Assembly (NCBI GenBank): GCA_016840945.1
Contig: JAEORJ010000083.1
Span: 1-61,062 of the forward strand
Length of the DNA: 61,062 nt
Source: Candidatus Gerdarchaeota archaeon
GTDB taxonomy: Archaea; Asgardarchaeota; Heimdallarchaeia; JABLTI01
Direction of reading: 5' to 3'
Below the pieces are notes generated by a model. The model ran no database searches. It worked only from the letters and a program-made list of their open reading frames with translations, and was not told where the DNA came from. Shown in pieces: positions 42,954 through 52,353 of this stretch. The first letter of the stretch is position 1. The number at the start of each line of letters is the position of its first letter. The translations under genes and the position numbers were made by a program.

Positions 42954-44870
42954 ATGTTTCAGCTAAGATCAATTAATGGATTTGCTAAAATCACTCGGTA
43001 TAAATCTGAGGATAAAGTAATTGAAACTCCTACGTTAATGACTCTTTCAAAAGATGAAAAAGCACCTTCTTGGTTTATTGGTGATACTTCAAGTTCTCTA
43101 TCTATGAACTTCCCTCCTAATTATCTTACACAAGAAATTAATACTGCAGAAAAATTTGATTTTTCTTTTATAGCGAGTATTCTAATGCAAAAATCATTGA
43201 AAGATGAAATCATAGTAAAACAATTTGAGAAAGTGAAACATGAGCTTAGCTCACGATTAGCAACAATAGATCCCGAAAAAGCTGTTATATTAATTCAACC
43301 TACTGATTCGCAAAAAGTTCTAAAAATGGTTTTGGAATCGATTAAAGAATTACAAATAAAAAATGTAGCAATTACAAATTTCCTACCATTGTTAAATAAT
43401 TTTAGAGAAGCAGTTGATTTTTTAGCTACTGTAAAAACAACTCTCCCAATTGATACTATTGTTTATTTATTATCACCTGTTCCACACATTTACTTCCCTA
43501 TTTTATCATATTTAGGCATTGATGTGTTTAGTTCTAGTTATACTTCATATGCTTCAAAACAATCTGTCTTTTTAACAGATAATTCAGCTTTTAAAATTGA
43601 AGAGCTTGATGAGCAGATTTGTTTTTGTGAAGCATGCAATAAATTAGGTTCAGTTAAAGATTATAATGAAAAAGAAAATCAAGAGTATTTAGAAAAACAC
43701 AATAGCTGGGTTATCAAAAAACAAATCAGAGAGATAAGGAATGCTATCAAATCTGATAATCTGCGAAGCTATGTTGAGCAACATCTTCAAACCCAAGTAT
43801 TTAATGCGGGAGTGTTACGACTATTAGATAAATATTGGTCATCTGAACTCATAGCTAGAACACCAACTTGGTTGGACATATCAATAAAAAGTATCACTTC
43901 TTATGGTCACACTCGACCTGAGATTAAAGCATTTCAAAAATGGGTGCTTGAACGTTATAAAATAAAAGATGATAAAAAAGCTATTGTAATTTTTCCTTGC
44001 TCAGCTCGCAAACCATATTCTAGCTCAAAAAGCCATATGAAATATCATGAGATTATCGATTCTATTGACTATAAGAAAAGAGGGTACATTCAAGAATTAA
44101 TACTAACCTCACCACTTGGTGTTATCCCTCGAGAATTAGAGTTAGCATTTCCAGCAGCTCATTATGACATCCCTGTAACAGGTGATTGGGATTTCGAAGA
44201 GAAAGAAATAGCTACTAATCAACTAGTAGGTGTTCTCTCAAAAATTACTCTCGAGGATGTTAATGTAATAGCCCATGTTCATGATGAATATGTTGAATTA
44301 TGTGAAGCAGCCGAAAAGAAACTAAAGAAGAATTTCATATACACTTCCAAAGAAGAAAAAACCACTTCAAATAAAAGCTTAAACCAACTAAAGAATGAGT
44401 TAACTAATATTTTGAAATCTAAACCTGATAGATCATTCAATTATGATACTGAAAGGCTTCAAGCAATAGCTAATTATCAATTTGGTTTGCCAATAGGTGA
44501 AGTGATGTTTAATGATAGTTATCAAATAAAAGGTCGACCACCACAACCATATATGATTCTACAGAAAAAAGAGCGATTAGGTGTTATTCACCCGAGTACA
44601 GGTCACATGACTCTATCAATGAAAACAGCTAAGACATTAGTGGAGAACAAGAAATATTATATCACTTTTGAAGGTGAGAAATTAGAGGGGTCAACTTTAT
44701 TTGCAGTAGGAGTGGTTGATGCTGACCCAGAAATTAGACCAACAGATGCAATAGTAATTGTTGATAAACAGAATAACTTGCTAGGAATTGGGCAAGCAAT
44801 TCTCTCAGGTAAGGATATATTACAATTGAAAAATGGTCCAGTAGCGAAAATAAAACAAAAGGTGAAATAA
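42954..44870 (+). CDS. arcS: archaeosine synthase subunit alpha
   Basis: This 638-residue TgtA-related protein converts preQ0 in tRNA (position 15) toward archaeosine using lysine, with its radical-SAM partner. The first 300 residues are the degenerate TGT-like barrel, with CFCEAC (about 223-228) for zinc. IVIFPCSARKPYSSSKSH (about 344-361) is the diagnostic ArcS motif. LTSPLGVIPRELELAFPAAHYD is the following core, and a C-terminal PUA domain (about 560-635) binds tRNA. Its stop abuts the GTG of the next gene, so the two are coupled. Confidence 0.9.
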   Translation: MFQLRSINGFAKITRYKSEDKVIETPTLMTLSKDEKAPSWFIGDTSSSLSMNFPPNYLTQEINTAEKFDFSFIASILMQKSLKDEIIVKQFEKVKHELSSRLATIDPEKAVILIQPTDSQKVLKMVLESIKELQIKNVAITNFLPLLNNFREAVDFLATVKTTLPIDTIVYLLSPVPHIYFPILSYLGIDVFSSSYTSYASKQSVFLTDNSAFKIEELDEQICFCEACNKLGSVKDYNEKENQEYLEKHNSWVIKKQIREIRNAIKSDNLRSYVEQHLQTQVFNAGVLRLLDKYWSSELIARTPTWLDISIKSITSYGHTRPEIKAFQKWVLERYKIKDDKKAIVIFPCSARKPYSSSKSHMKYHEIIDSIDYKKRGYIQELILTSPLGVIPRELELAFPAAHYDIPVTGDWDFEEKEIATNQLVGVLSKITLEDVNVIAHVHDEYVELCEAAEKKLKKNFIYTSKEEKTTSNKSLNQLKNELTNILKSKPDRSFNYDTERLQAIANYQFGLPIGEVMFNDSYQIKGRPPQPYMILQKKERLGVIHPSTGHMTLSMKTAKTLVENKKYYITFEGEKLEGSTLFAVGVVDADPEIRPTDAIVIVDKQNNLLGIGQAILSGKDILQLKNGPVAKIKQKVK

Positions 44871-45989
44871 GTGACAGCAAAAGAAGGTATTCTAACAGAG
44901 CAGATTTGCTATCATAAGAAGAAATCTCTAAAGCAACGAAAGTTAAGAGATTTAGATAAACCAATTGCTACTTGGATTGAAAAAGATCGCTTAATAGATA
45001 AACCGGGAGATGCATTGGTTATAATTGTAAATTCAATTGGTTGTTCATGGGGTTTAGGTACTTACGGTGGATGCTCTATGTGTGGTTACTCAAATGAAAC
45101 ATCAGAGGGGATAACTACTGAACAATTAATCGCCCAAGTAGAATCTGCCTTAGCAAATCAATCAAATAAAAGTTACCAATCAATAAAATTATTCAATTCT
45201 GGTAGCTTTTTGGATGAAAAAGAAATACCAAAACAAGCCCAAGAAGAAATCATGCGTTTATTTTCACGACAAGAACAAGTTTCAGAAATTGTTATCGAAA
45301 CTAGGCCAGAATATGTTTCAAGTGAAAAGTTAAAGCGTTTGACAAAGATTCTTGGAGCAACAAAAAAACTCGAGTTAGGAATTGGTTTAGAATCAAGTAA
45401 TGATTTTATTCGTATAAATAATATCAATAAAGGATTTACTTTCAAGGATTTCAAACAAGCTGTTGATATTACCTTGAAAGAAAATGTAAGAGTAAAAAGT
45501 TATCTTCTGATGAAACCGCCATTTTTAACAGAAACAGAAGCTATGAATGATACCATCGAGTCTGCTATTGAGGTTATTAAAATTGGTTCTCGGTCAATTT
45601 CAATTAACCCTCTGAATGTTCAGAATGGAACTTTGGTCTATGATTTATGGAAAGGTGGTATTTATCGTCCACCTTGGTTCTGGAGCTTAAAACACGTTAT
45701 CCAAATGATTTGGGGTCATCTTAAAGCTCAAGGATTAGCTGATAAAGTTGATAGAATAGTAAGTGATCCATCAGGTTCCGGTCATTCACGAAGTATTCAT
45801 AATTGCAGGAATTGTGATAGAGATTTCAGTAGAATAATTAAAGATTATTCAGTAAGCCAAGATCCCAAATTACTTGATCAACCTAAATGCTCATGTTATG
45901 ATATTTGGGTAGAATCATTAGCAAACGAAGAAGCTTCCCGAGATTCTTCTTTAGCAAAAGTTGAGGATGTTTTCCATCTGATAAGATGA
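44871..45989 (+). CDS. archaeosine radical SAM partner (RaSEA)
   Basis: This 372-residue radical-SAM enzyme is the ArcS partner that converts the lysine adduct of preQ0-tRNA into archaeosine. NSIGCSWGLGTYGGCSMCGY carries the iron-sulfur cysteines in the unusual C-x9-C-x2-C spacing of this family. KLFNSGSFLDE and ETRPEYVS are SAM-domain strands, and HNCRNCDRDF near the end is a cysteine knuckle. The start GTG directly follows the arcS stop, so co-translation is likely. Confidence 0.88.
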   Translation: MTAKEGILTEQICYHKKKSLKQRKLRDLDKPIATWIEKDRLIDKPGDALVIIVNSIGCSWGLGTYGGCSMCGYSNETSEGITTEQLIAQVESALANQSNKSYQSIKLFNSGSFLDEKEIPKQAQEEIMRLFSRQEQVSEIVIETRPEYVSSEKLKRLTKILGATKKLELGIGLESSNDFIRINNINKGFTFKDFKQAVDITLKENVRVKSYLLMKPPFLTETEAMNDTIESAIEVIKIGSRSISINPLNVQNGTLVYDLWKGGIYRPPWFWSLKHVIQMIWGHLKAQGLADKVDRIVSDPSGSGHSRSIHNCRNCDRDFSRIIKDYSVSQDPKLLDQPKCSCYDIWVESLANEEASRDSSLAKVEDVFHLIR

Positions 45990-46078
45990 TTTGATTTATC
46001 ATTAATTCTAATTTAAGGAATCTTTTTAATTAACCAATAATGTTTTGTATCATAATATTAGCTAATAGATATTCAATA

Positions 46079-46690
46079 ATGGTGGGATTACCAATCGAGA
46101 TAATTTTCCATGATTTCATAAAACAAGAAGAACTATATGATGGAACACAAATCCAACCACTTTGGGCACTAAATACCTTTGGTGTTTCTGGAGATACTAT
46201 GGTTATTTTCAGAGGTGGAATGCGTGTTAGCCAAAAAGAAATGATTGATATTAAAGATATAGTTCGTGAAAGAGATAAAGGTGATATTCTTATTTCAAGT
46301 GATGATTGCATTCATTTTATCATTGAAATGTTTGATGATCAACCAGCAAATTTGAAAGTTGCTTATCATCGATTGTACTTATTAGCCCAAATAGTTCAAA
46401 GAATTATAGAACAAGAACTTTCTATTAAGCTAAAGAGAGATGGAACAGATTTGTTTTTTGAAAGTCGAAAATTAAATGTAGCAATAGCAACCAGTTCAAA
46501 TAATTCATCAAAAATTCATTTTGGAATAAATATTGTATCAACAGGTATTCCCGATTATGTTCGAGCAATAGGTTTGAAAGATATCAAGGAGGATATTGAT
46601 TTAGAAGCTATTGCTATGAAGATAGGTGATAGATTCATTGAAGATTTAGACTCAATTACTTTAGATATAACAAAAACAAGAACTTTCTAG
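46079..46690 (+). CDS. DUF366 protein
   Basis: The protein has 203 residues. YDGTQIQPLWALNTFGVSGD and MVIFRGGMRV are the signature of DUF366, an archaeal family often encoded with archaeosine and preQ0 genes. SSDDCIHFIIEMFD follows. The reaction is unknown. ATG 46079 is preferred; a longer frame begins at 46040. It lies between the arcS/radical-SAM pair and the QueD-like gene (12 bp away), which supports a role in deazapurine-tRNA synthesis. Confidence 0.8.
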   Translation: MVGLPIEIIFHDFIKQEELYDGTQIQPLWALNTFGVSGDTMVIFRGGMRVSQKEMIDIKDIVRERDKGDILISSDDCIHFIIEMFDDQPANLKVAYHRLYLLAQIVQRIIEQELSIKLKRDGTDLFFESRKLNVAIATSSNNSSKIHFGINIVSTGIPDYVRAIGLKDIKEDIDLEAIAMKIGDRFIEDLDSITLDITKTRTF

Positions 46691-46701
46691 GAGAGAAAAG
46701 C

Positions 46702-47160
46702 ATGCCATTTGAGATAGAATATGATGACCCAAGAATCGGTTTTGCAGCTGCTCATTTTATAGTTGATCATGAAAAATGTGGCCGTTTGCATGGACATAAT
46801 TATTTCTTACGGGTGAAAATAAGTGGCGAATTAAACGATAAACATATGGTTCTTGATTATGGGATATTAAAAGATGAACTACGAAAAATCACCGAACCAT
46901 TAGATCATAAAGTGCTTATACCATCAGAATCTGAAGGATTATCTATAACAGAAATTGATAATATCAGTATTGAAATAATCACTTGTAATAAACGATACCT
47001 AATTCCAAAAGAAGACGCTGTATTAATACCTTTATCAGCTACAACTTCAGAGGAATTAGCTAAATATTTCCATCAAATATTAACAGCTATATGGCCTAAT
47101 TTTACTATCACTGTTAATGTTGAAGAAGCTCCTGGTGCGAGTGCCACTTTTACAAAATAA
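46702..47160 (+). CDS. queD: QueD/PTPS-family enzyme (deazapurine branch)
   Basis: This 152-residue T-fold enzyme has zinc His in FAAAHFI and LHGHNY, Cys nucleophile in KCGRLHGHNY, and PLDHKVLIP with the catalytic Asp/His. QueD makes carboxytetrahydropterin, the precursor of preQ0 and hence archaeosine. The position after arcS, its radical-SAM partner and DUF366 supports this branch. It has a GAGAG ribosome-binding site 9 bases before the ATG. Sequence is well diverged from the 36099 paralogue. Confidence 0.8.
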   Translation: MPFEIEYDDPRIGFAAAHFIVDHEKCGRLHGHNYFLRVKISGELNDKHMVLDYGILKDELRKITEPLDHKVLIPSESEGLSITEIDNISIEIITCNKRYLIPKEDAVLIPLSATTSEELAKYFHQILTAIWPNFTITVNVEEAPGASATFTK

Positions 47161-47243
47161 TCGTTCATAAAAATAAGAAGACAATTAATATATTGTTAGA
47201 TACTTGTAATAATTATACAAGTGCTTTGTGAGGCTGATTTCTT

Positions 47244-50201
47244 TTGACCACTAATCAACAGCAAGAAAGTTTTTATCTCGAATATAAACCAAAATACAAG
47301 ATTTTTCATGAATTAATGGCTAGAAGGATGAATAATGTCTTATTGGTCTCCAGTATTTATGACAGTTTTATGCTAGAAGAGGATGGGCGCTTATCTGACC
47401 AAATTTATGAAGAATTTCAGAATCTTAATCTAAGGACTTTACCTCGTATTACTCGAGTATCCTCTGCTAGAGAAGCACTTGATATTTTAAAAGAAAGGAC
47501 ATTTGATTTAGTAATTACTATGAGACGTTTAGGAGAAATTGATGCCTTTTCATTTGGTGAAGAAGTAAAGAAAATCCAAAATATTCCTGTCATTTTATTA
47601 TTAACTAGTGTTGTAGAGTTAAAATACATTCAAGAGAAAAATTATAAAAATGGTATTGATAGGATTTTTGTTTGGAATGGCGATTCAAAAGTTTTTGTAG
47701 CCATCATCAAACATCTTGAGGATCAATTTAACGCTGACATTGATGTGAAAAATGGACAGGTACGAGTATTCATTTTTATAGATGATTCTATTAGGTTTTA
47801 TTCCTTACTTCTTCCTGAATTATACGCTGAAATTATGAGGCAAACTCATCGATTGATTACTGAGGGAACAAATGATTTTCAAGACCTCCTAAAAATGAGA
47901 ATTAGACCTAAAATTCTCCTTGCTGAAACTTATGAAGAAGGCATGAGATATTATCAAAAATATAAAGAAAATGTTATGGGTATCATTTCAGACATTGAAT
48001 TTCCAAAAGATGGTACTTTGAATAAAAGAGCGGGTTTTCTATTAGCTAAGCAAATAAAGAAAGAATTTCCTAATATGCCAATTGTGCTTCAATCAACAAA
48101 AGAGGATTATCAAAAAGAAACAGAAGGTTATGGTTGTTATTTTATTTGCAAGCGTTCTCATGGTATGATGTGGCATTTAAGGAAATGGCTTTTAGAATAT
48201 GTTGGTTTTGGTGATTTTATATTCAAAATTCCTGATGGGACTATTGTTGGAACTGCAAATGATATAATTAGTTTTTATGAGCAAATAAAAACAGTACCTA
48301 TTGAGTCACTTATTTATCATGGAGAAAATGACCATTTTTCCAATTGGTTGAGTGCTCGTGGTGAATTTGAAATCGCTCAAAAGTTAAAACCAAGAAAGGT
48401 TTCAGAATTCACAAAACATGAGCTTAGAGAGTTTCTATTAAATACAATTAATGAGGTTGTAGTTGAGAAAACCAAAGGTATAATCAATGATTTTAATCGT
48501 AATAATTATCACGAGGAAACATTATTTTTGAGATTGCGCCCAGGTTCTTTAGGTGGGAAAGGACGAGGAATAGCTTTTTTGATGTTCCTTTTGAATTCCT
48601 TTCAGATTGAACGTGAATTTCAAAATATATCTATTGAAATTCCTAAAACAATCGTTATTGGTACAGATCAATTTGATAAATTTATGGAATCGAATAATCT
48701 CTTTGATTTTGCTCTTACTGATGCGAGTGATCACGATATAAAGGAGAAGTTTGTCAAAGCTAAATTATCATCAAGCATTAAAAACGATTTAAAATTCCTT
48801 TTGGAAACTTTAACAACACCTCTAGCAATACGTTCATCTAGTTTATTAGAAGATTCAGCTTACCAGCCATTTGCAGGAATTTTTAGCACCTATATGATCC
48901 CTAATAACGGTTCGAAAACCGAGAGGCTAAATCAGCTTTGTACTGCAATAAAATTAGTTTATGCTTCACCTTTTCTTAAGGTTGCTAAATCTTATGCTGA
49001 TACTATAAATCAAACTATTGAAGAATCTAAAATGGCTGTGGTCATTCAAGAAGTTATAGGGAAACAACATGAAAATCGGTTTTATCCTGATTTTTCAGGA
49101 ACAGCTGCTTCATTTAACTTCTATCCTTTGGGCGACACAATGAAGCCTGAAGATAGATTAGCCCATATTGCTCTAGGTTTAGGTCGCATTGTAGTCGATG
49201 GTGGGAAATCGCTCATCTTCTCACCGAAACACCCAAAATTAAATTTCTATTCGACACCAGATGCCTTACTTGATAATAGCCAAAAGCAGTTTTATGCTTT
49301 AAATTTATCAATTAAGAATTTTGATATTACTAAAGATGATCCATTTGTTGAACGATACGATTTAGATGCTGCTATTTCTGATGGTACATTAACACTTTCA
49401 GCAGATACCTATGATTTCAATACAAAACGATTGCGTTCAGGATATGATGGTCAAGGATCACCAATCCTCACCTTTAGTAAGCAACTTAAGCTTGAAACCT
49501 TACCAATTGCTCGATTACTCAATACCATTTTATCAATAGGCGAAAGAACAATGGGATGTTCAATAGAAATTGAATATGCAGGTAATTTTAAGGAAAGTAA
49601 AGAGGAAAAAGATAAGATCTATATTTTACAAATTCGACCTTTCTTGAAGCAAGAAGCACAATTGTTAGAAGAACCATTTTCTGCTGAAAAAGAGCAGCTA
49701 TTAGCCTATTCTACTCACGTTTCAGGAAATTTGTATCTAGATACAATTCAAGATGTTATTTATATTAAACCAGAATTATTTGATAAAACAAAAACAATTG
49801 AAATGGTTGATGAAATAGATTTATTGAATGCTAAACTTACAAAGAAAAATGCTGGTTATTTGTTAATTGGATTTGGTCGCTGGGGAACAGCTGATAAATT
49901 CCTAGGTGTGCCTGCTAAATGGAACAATATTGATGGTGCAAAGACAATAATTGAAACTGGTTTGCCTGATTTTCAAGTTGATTTTTCCCAAGGTAGTCAT
50001 TTCTTCCATAATATTATAACATCTAATATTGGTTATTTCTATATCAAACCACAAAGCGAAGATCAGTTCATTGATTGGGTATGGTTGAATAACCAGAAGA
50101 TTGTTGAAGATTTAAAATACGTTAGGCATATAAGAACTAATAAACCATTAACTATTAGAATAGATGCCCAAAAACATGAAGGAATGATTATAAAGCCATA
50201 A
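47244..50201 (+). CDS. receiver-like domains fused to PEP-synthase ATP-binding domain
   Basis: The protein has 985 residues and starts at TTG. Residues about 30-130 and about 225-325 look like two receiver (CheY-like) folds; the second keeps an Asp in ISDIEFP. Residues about 430-800 are the ATP-binding PPDK/PEP-synthase domain, with RPGSLGGKGRGIAFLM (about 432-447) and LAIRSSSLLEDSAYQPFAGIFSTY (about 526-549). No phospho-histidine domain or TIM-barrel pyruvate domain follows, so it is not a complete PEP synthase. It may phosphorylate or sense something under two-component-like control. Relatives exist in bacteria and archaea, but the function is unknown. Confidence 0.7.
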   Translation: MTTNQQQESFYLEYKPKYKIFHELMARRMNNVLLVSSIYDSFMLEEDGRLSDQIYEEFQNLNLRTLPRITRVSSAREALDILKERTFDLVITMRRLGEIDAFSFGEEVKKIQNIPVILLLTSVVELKYIQEKNYKNGIDRIFVWNGDSKVFVAIIKHLEDQFNADIDVKNGQVRVFIFIDDSIRFYSLLLPELYAEIMRQTHRLITEGTNDFQDLLKMRIRPKILLAETYEEGMRYYQKYKENVMGIISDIEFPKDGTLNKRAGFLLAKQIKKEFPNMPIVLQSTKEDYQKETEGYGCYFICKRSHGMMWHLRKWLLEYVGFGDFIFKIPDGTIVGTANDIISFYEQIKTVPIESLIYHGENDHFSNWLSARGEFEIAQKLKPRKVSEFTKHELREFLLNTINEVVVEKTKGIINDFNRNNYHEETLFLRLRPGSLGGKGRGIAFLMFLLNSFQIEREFQNISIEIPKTIVIGTDQFDKFMESNNLFDFALTDASDHDIKEKFVKAKLSSSIKNDLKFLLETLTTPLAIRSSSLLEDSAYQPFAGIFSTYMIPNNGSKTERLNQLCTAIKLVYASPFLKVAKSYADTINQTIEESKMAVVIQEVIGKQHENRFYPDFSGTAASFNFYPLGDTMKPEDRLAHIALGLGRIVVDGGKSLIFSPKHPKLNFYSTPDALLDNSQKQFYALNLSIKNFDITKDDPFVERYDLDAAISDGTLTLSADTYDFNTKRLRSGYDGQGSPILTFSKQLKLETLPIARLLNTILSIGERTMGCSIEIEYAGNFKESKEEKDKIYILQIRPFLKQEAQLLEEPFSAEKEQLLAYSTHVSGNLYLDTIQDVIYIKPELFDKTKTIEMVDEIDLLNAKLTKKNAGYLLIGFGRWGTADKFLGVPAKWNNIDGAKTIIETGLPDFQVDFSQGSHFFHNIITSNIGYFYIKPQSEDQFIDWVWLNNQKIVEDLKYVRHIRTNKPLTIRIDAQKHEGMIIKP

Positions 50202-50239
50202 TTAGTTTTATACAATAAAATAATTGGAGCAATAAATAA

Positions 50240-51010
50240 ATGGAATTAATCCCACTACACACACCACTTATCACCTCAGATGATGATTTAATTGATGTAA
50301 TTGAAACAGCATTAAAAAAATCAAATATTCAATTATTGGATGGTGATGTTTTAACAATTGCTACAAAGATTGTTAGTGTAACTCAAGGTTTAATTATAAA
50401 ACGTAACGAGATACAGGTTTCTGACAAAGCTAAAGATTATGCAGCAATAACTAAGCTCTCTCCTGAATTTATGGAAGTATCTATTAGAGAATCTGATGAA
50501 GTATTGGGTGCATGTGAAGGCGCTTTATTAACCAAGAAAGATGGTCACGTCATGCCTAATGCTGGTGCAGATCAAAGTAACGCCCCAGAAGGAACGATTA
50601 TTATTTTACCTCCCAATCCTTCTGCAATTGCTAATTCAGTTAGATTATATTTTCAAAACAAATACAAATGCCGAATTGGTGTTATTATAGGTGATAGCCG
50701 TGTGCAACCTCTAAGACGAGGAACTAGTGGGATAGCATTAGGGGTAGCAGGTTTCGTACCAGTTATTGATGATAGAGGTAGAAAAGATCTCTATGGTCGA
50801 GAAATGAAAATGACTCGTAGAGCAATAGCTGATAATTTAATGTCAGCAGCAGAAATCCTTTCAGGAGAAGTTGATGAAAGGACTCCTTTGGTTTTGATTA
50901 GAAATGCCCCAATAATATTAACAGAAGATGATTTAACAAACACAATGTCTATACCAGCAGAAGAATGCATGTACTTTAGTACATTTATGCCCAAGAAAAA
51001 ACAAAAATAA
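50240..51010 (+). CDS. cofE: coenzyme F420-0:L-glutamate ligase
   Basis: This 256-residue GTP-dependent ligase adds the first gamma-glutamates to F420-0. LDGDVLTIATKIVSVTQG is the N-terminal motif, NAGADQSNAPEGTIIILP the nucleotide-contact loop, and VIIGDSRVQPLRRGTSGIALGVAG the substrate loop. Length matches archaeal CofE. It follows the PEP-synthase-like gene by 38 bp and precedes nth by 23 bp, so all three may be one transcript. With cofD at 26673 it indicates F420 use. Confidence 0.92.
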   Translation: MELIPLHTPLITSDDDLIDVIETALKKSNIQLLDGDVLTIATKIVSVTQGLIIKRNEIQVSDKAKDYAAITKLSPEFMEVSIRESDEVLGACEGALLTKKDGHVMPNAGADQSNAPEGTIIILPPNPSAIANSVRLYFQNKYKCRIGVIIGDSRVQPLRRGTSGIALGVAGFVPVIDDRGRKDLYGREMKMTRRAIADNLMSAAEILSGEVDERTPLVLIRNAPIILTEDDLTNTMSIPAEECMYFSTFMPKKKQK

Positions 51011-51033
51011 CATCAATTTTAGAGTGATTGTTC

Positions 51034-51690
51034 ATGGATATAGTTGCCACTATAATAGCTAGATTAAATGTCTATTATGGTGAAAAAAAATGGGCTCGTT
51101 GGCGAGAACCTGTTGGAGAACTAGTTCGAACAATTTTATCACAAAATACCACTGATAAGAATAGTTTGAAAGCTTATGCAGATTTAATTGAGCGTTACAA
51201 AACCTGGGATGAATTAGTACTAGCAAACGAAGAGGAAATTGCTGATGTTATACGTTCAGGTGGTTTAGCTAATACTAAAGCTAAGAAAATTAAAAAGTGC
51301 TTACTCGACATCAAGCAAAAACATGGTAAAATTGATTTAGAATTTTTAGCGGATTATTCCTTAGAGGATGCAGAAGAGTTTCTAATATCCTATGATGGTG
51401 TTGGACCAAAAACAGCTGCATGTGTTCTAATATTCTCTTTTAATTTTCCAATCATGCCAGTTGATACACACATACACCGCATAAGTAATAGATTAGGTAT
51501 AGTCAATACAAAAACCAGAGAAAAGACACAAGTAGCGATGAAAAAGCTAGTACCAAAAAGGGATATGTATAGCTTCCATATCAATCTTATTGAACATGGT
51601 CGAGAGATGTGTAAAGCTCAAAAACCACTATGTTCTAAATGTTTTCTAACTGATCTCTGTGAATACTATAAAAATGAAAATAAAAAATGA
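51034..51690 (+). CDS. nth: endonuclease III-type DNA glycosylase
   Basis: The protein has 218 residues. LSQNTTDKNSLKAY begins the HhH-GPD fold. The hairpin-helix-hairpin with catalytic Lys is DGVGPKTAACVL, the catalytic Asp is in MPVDTHIHR, and CKAQKPLCSKCFLTDLC is the 4Fe-4S loop (C-x6-C-x2-C-x5-C). It excises oxidised pyrimidines and nicks the strand. ATG 51034 is preferred over TTG 51028. Confidence 0.92.
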   Translation: MDIVATIIARLNVYYGEKKWARWREPVGELVRTILSQNTTDKNSLKAYADLIERYKTWDELVLANEEEIADVIRSGGLANTKAKKIKKCLLDIKQKHGKIDLEFLADYSLEDAEEFLISYDGVGPKTAACVLIFSFNFPIMPVDTHIHRISNRLGIVNTKTREKTQVAMKKLVPKRDMYSFHINLIEHGREMCKAQKPLCSKCFLTDLCEYYKNENKK

Positions 51691-51775
51691 TATTTTCAAG
51701 TAAAGCAAATATAATTAAGAATGAATAACCTATGACAATTACACAAGTTATTTGCTTAAACAGGAAGGTTAGTAC

Positions 51776-52267
51776 TTGATTATTCAACCAACACCAGATT
51801 TAATGACTAAAGCTGTAACTGCTGAGCAGGTTTTCAATTGGTTATTACCAGCTTTTGGTGTTGTTGTTTTATTATTCCTTTTTTGGTATATTTGGCGTTA
51901 TGTTAGAGCAAGTAATAAGGCTGGTAGAGTTTCAGAATTCAGTGAACGCACACTTAAGAGATTAATTGATGAAAAATACGAAGACGAAACCATCCCTTTT
52001 TGCAACAAATGTAAAATGCCTATGAGGGTAGAGATACGGTATAAAGATTTCCTTAAAGATTCAGGCGATTTTCTAATTACTAGAGAAACAGTTGAACCTA
52101 CTTTACAATCATTAGTTGAATGTGATCGCATTTCAAAAACTGATAAAGAAGAAGTGCTATCTTTTTTTGCTAAACATCCGAACATTGATCAACAATTGTT
52201 TAAGCGTTATAAATGTCCTAATTGTTCAAAGGTTCAAATATTACCTTATAATATATCTGAGAAATAA
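51776..52267 (+). CDS. membrane protein with zinc-binding cytoplasmic tail
   Basis: The protein has 163 residues and probably starts at TTG 51776. One transmembrane helix (about 21-40) is followed by a basic segment. A cysteine pair CNKCKMP (about 78-84) and a second pair CPNCSKVQ near the C-terminus suggest a split zinc ribbon enclosing a helical stretch. The family is not recognised. It stands alone between nth and the TauE-type exporter, with its own upstream space of 85 bp. Confidence 0.5.
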   Translation: MIIQPTPDLMTKAVTAEQVFNWLLPAFGVVVLLFLFWYIWRYVRASNKAGRVSEFSERTLKRLIDEKYEDETIPFCNKCKMPMRVEIRYKDFLKDSGDFLITRETVEPTLQSLVECDRISKTDKEEVLSFFAKHPNIDQQLFKRYKCPNCSKVQILPYNISEK

Positions 52268-52353
52268 GTACGGTATTCTTCTAAATCCTATATACCACAA
52301 CAGTTTTAATAGCAAATAATAATTTTTTTGTAATTTCAATTGGAGTAATTAAA

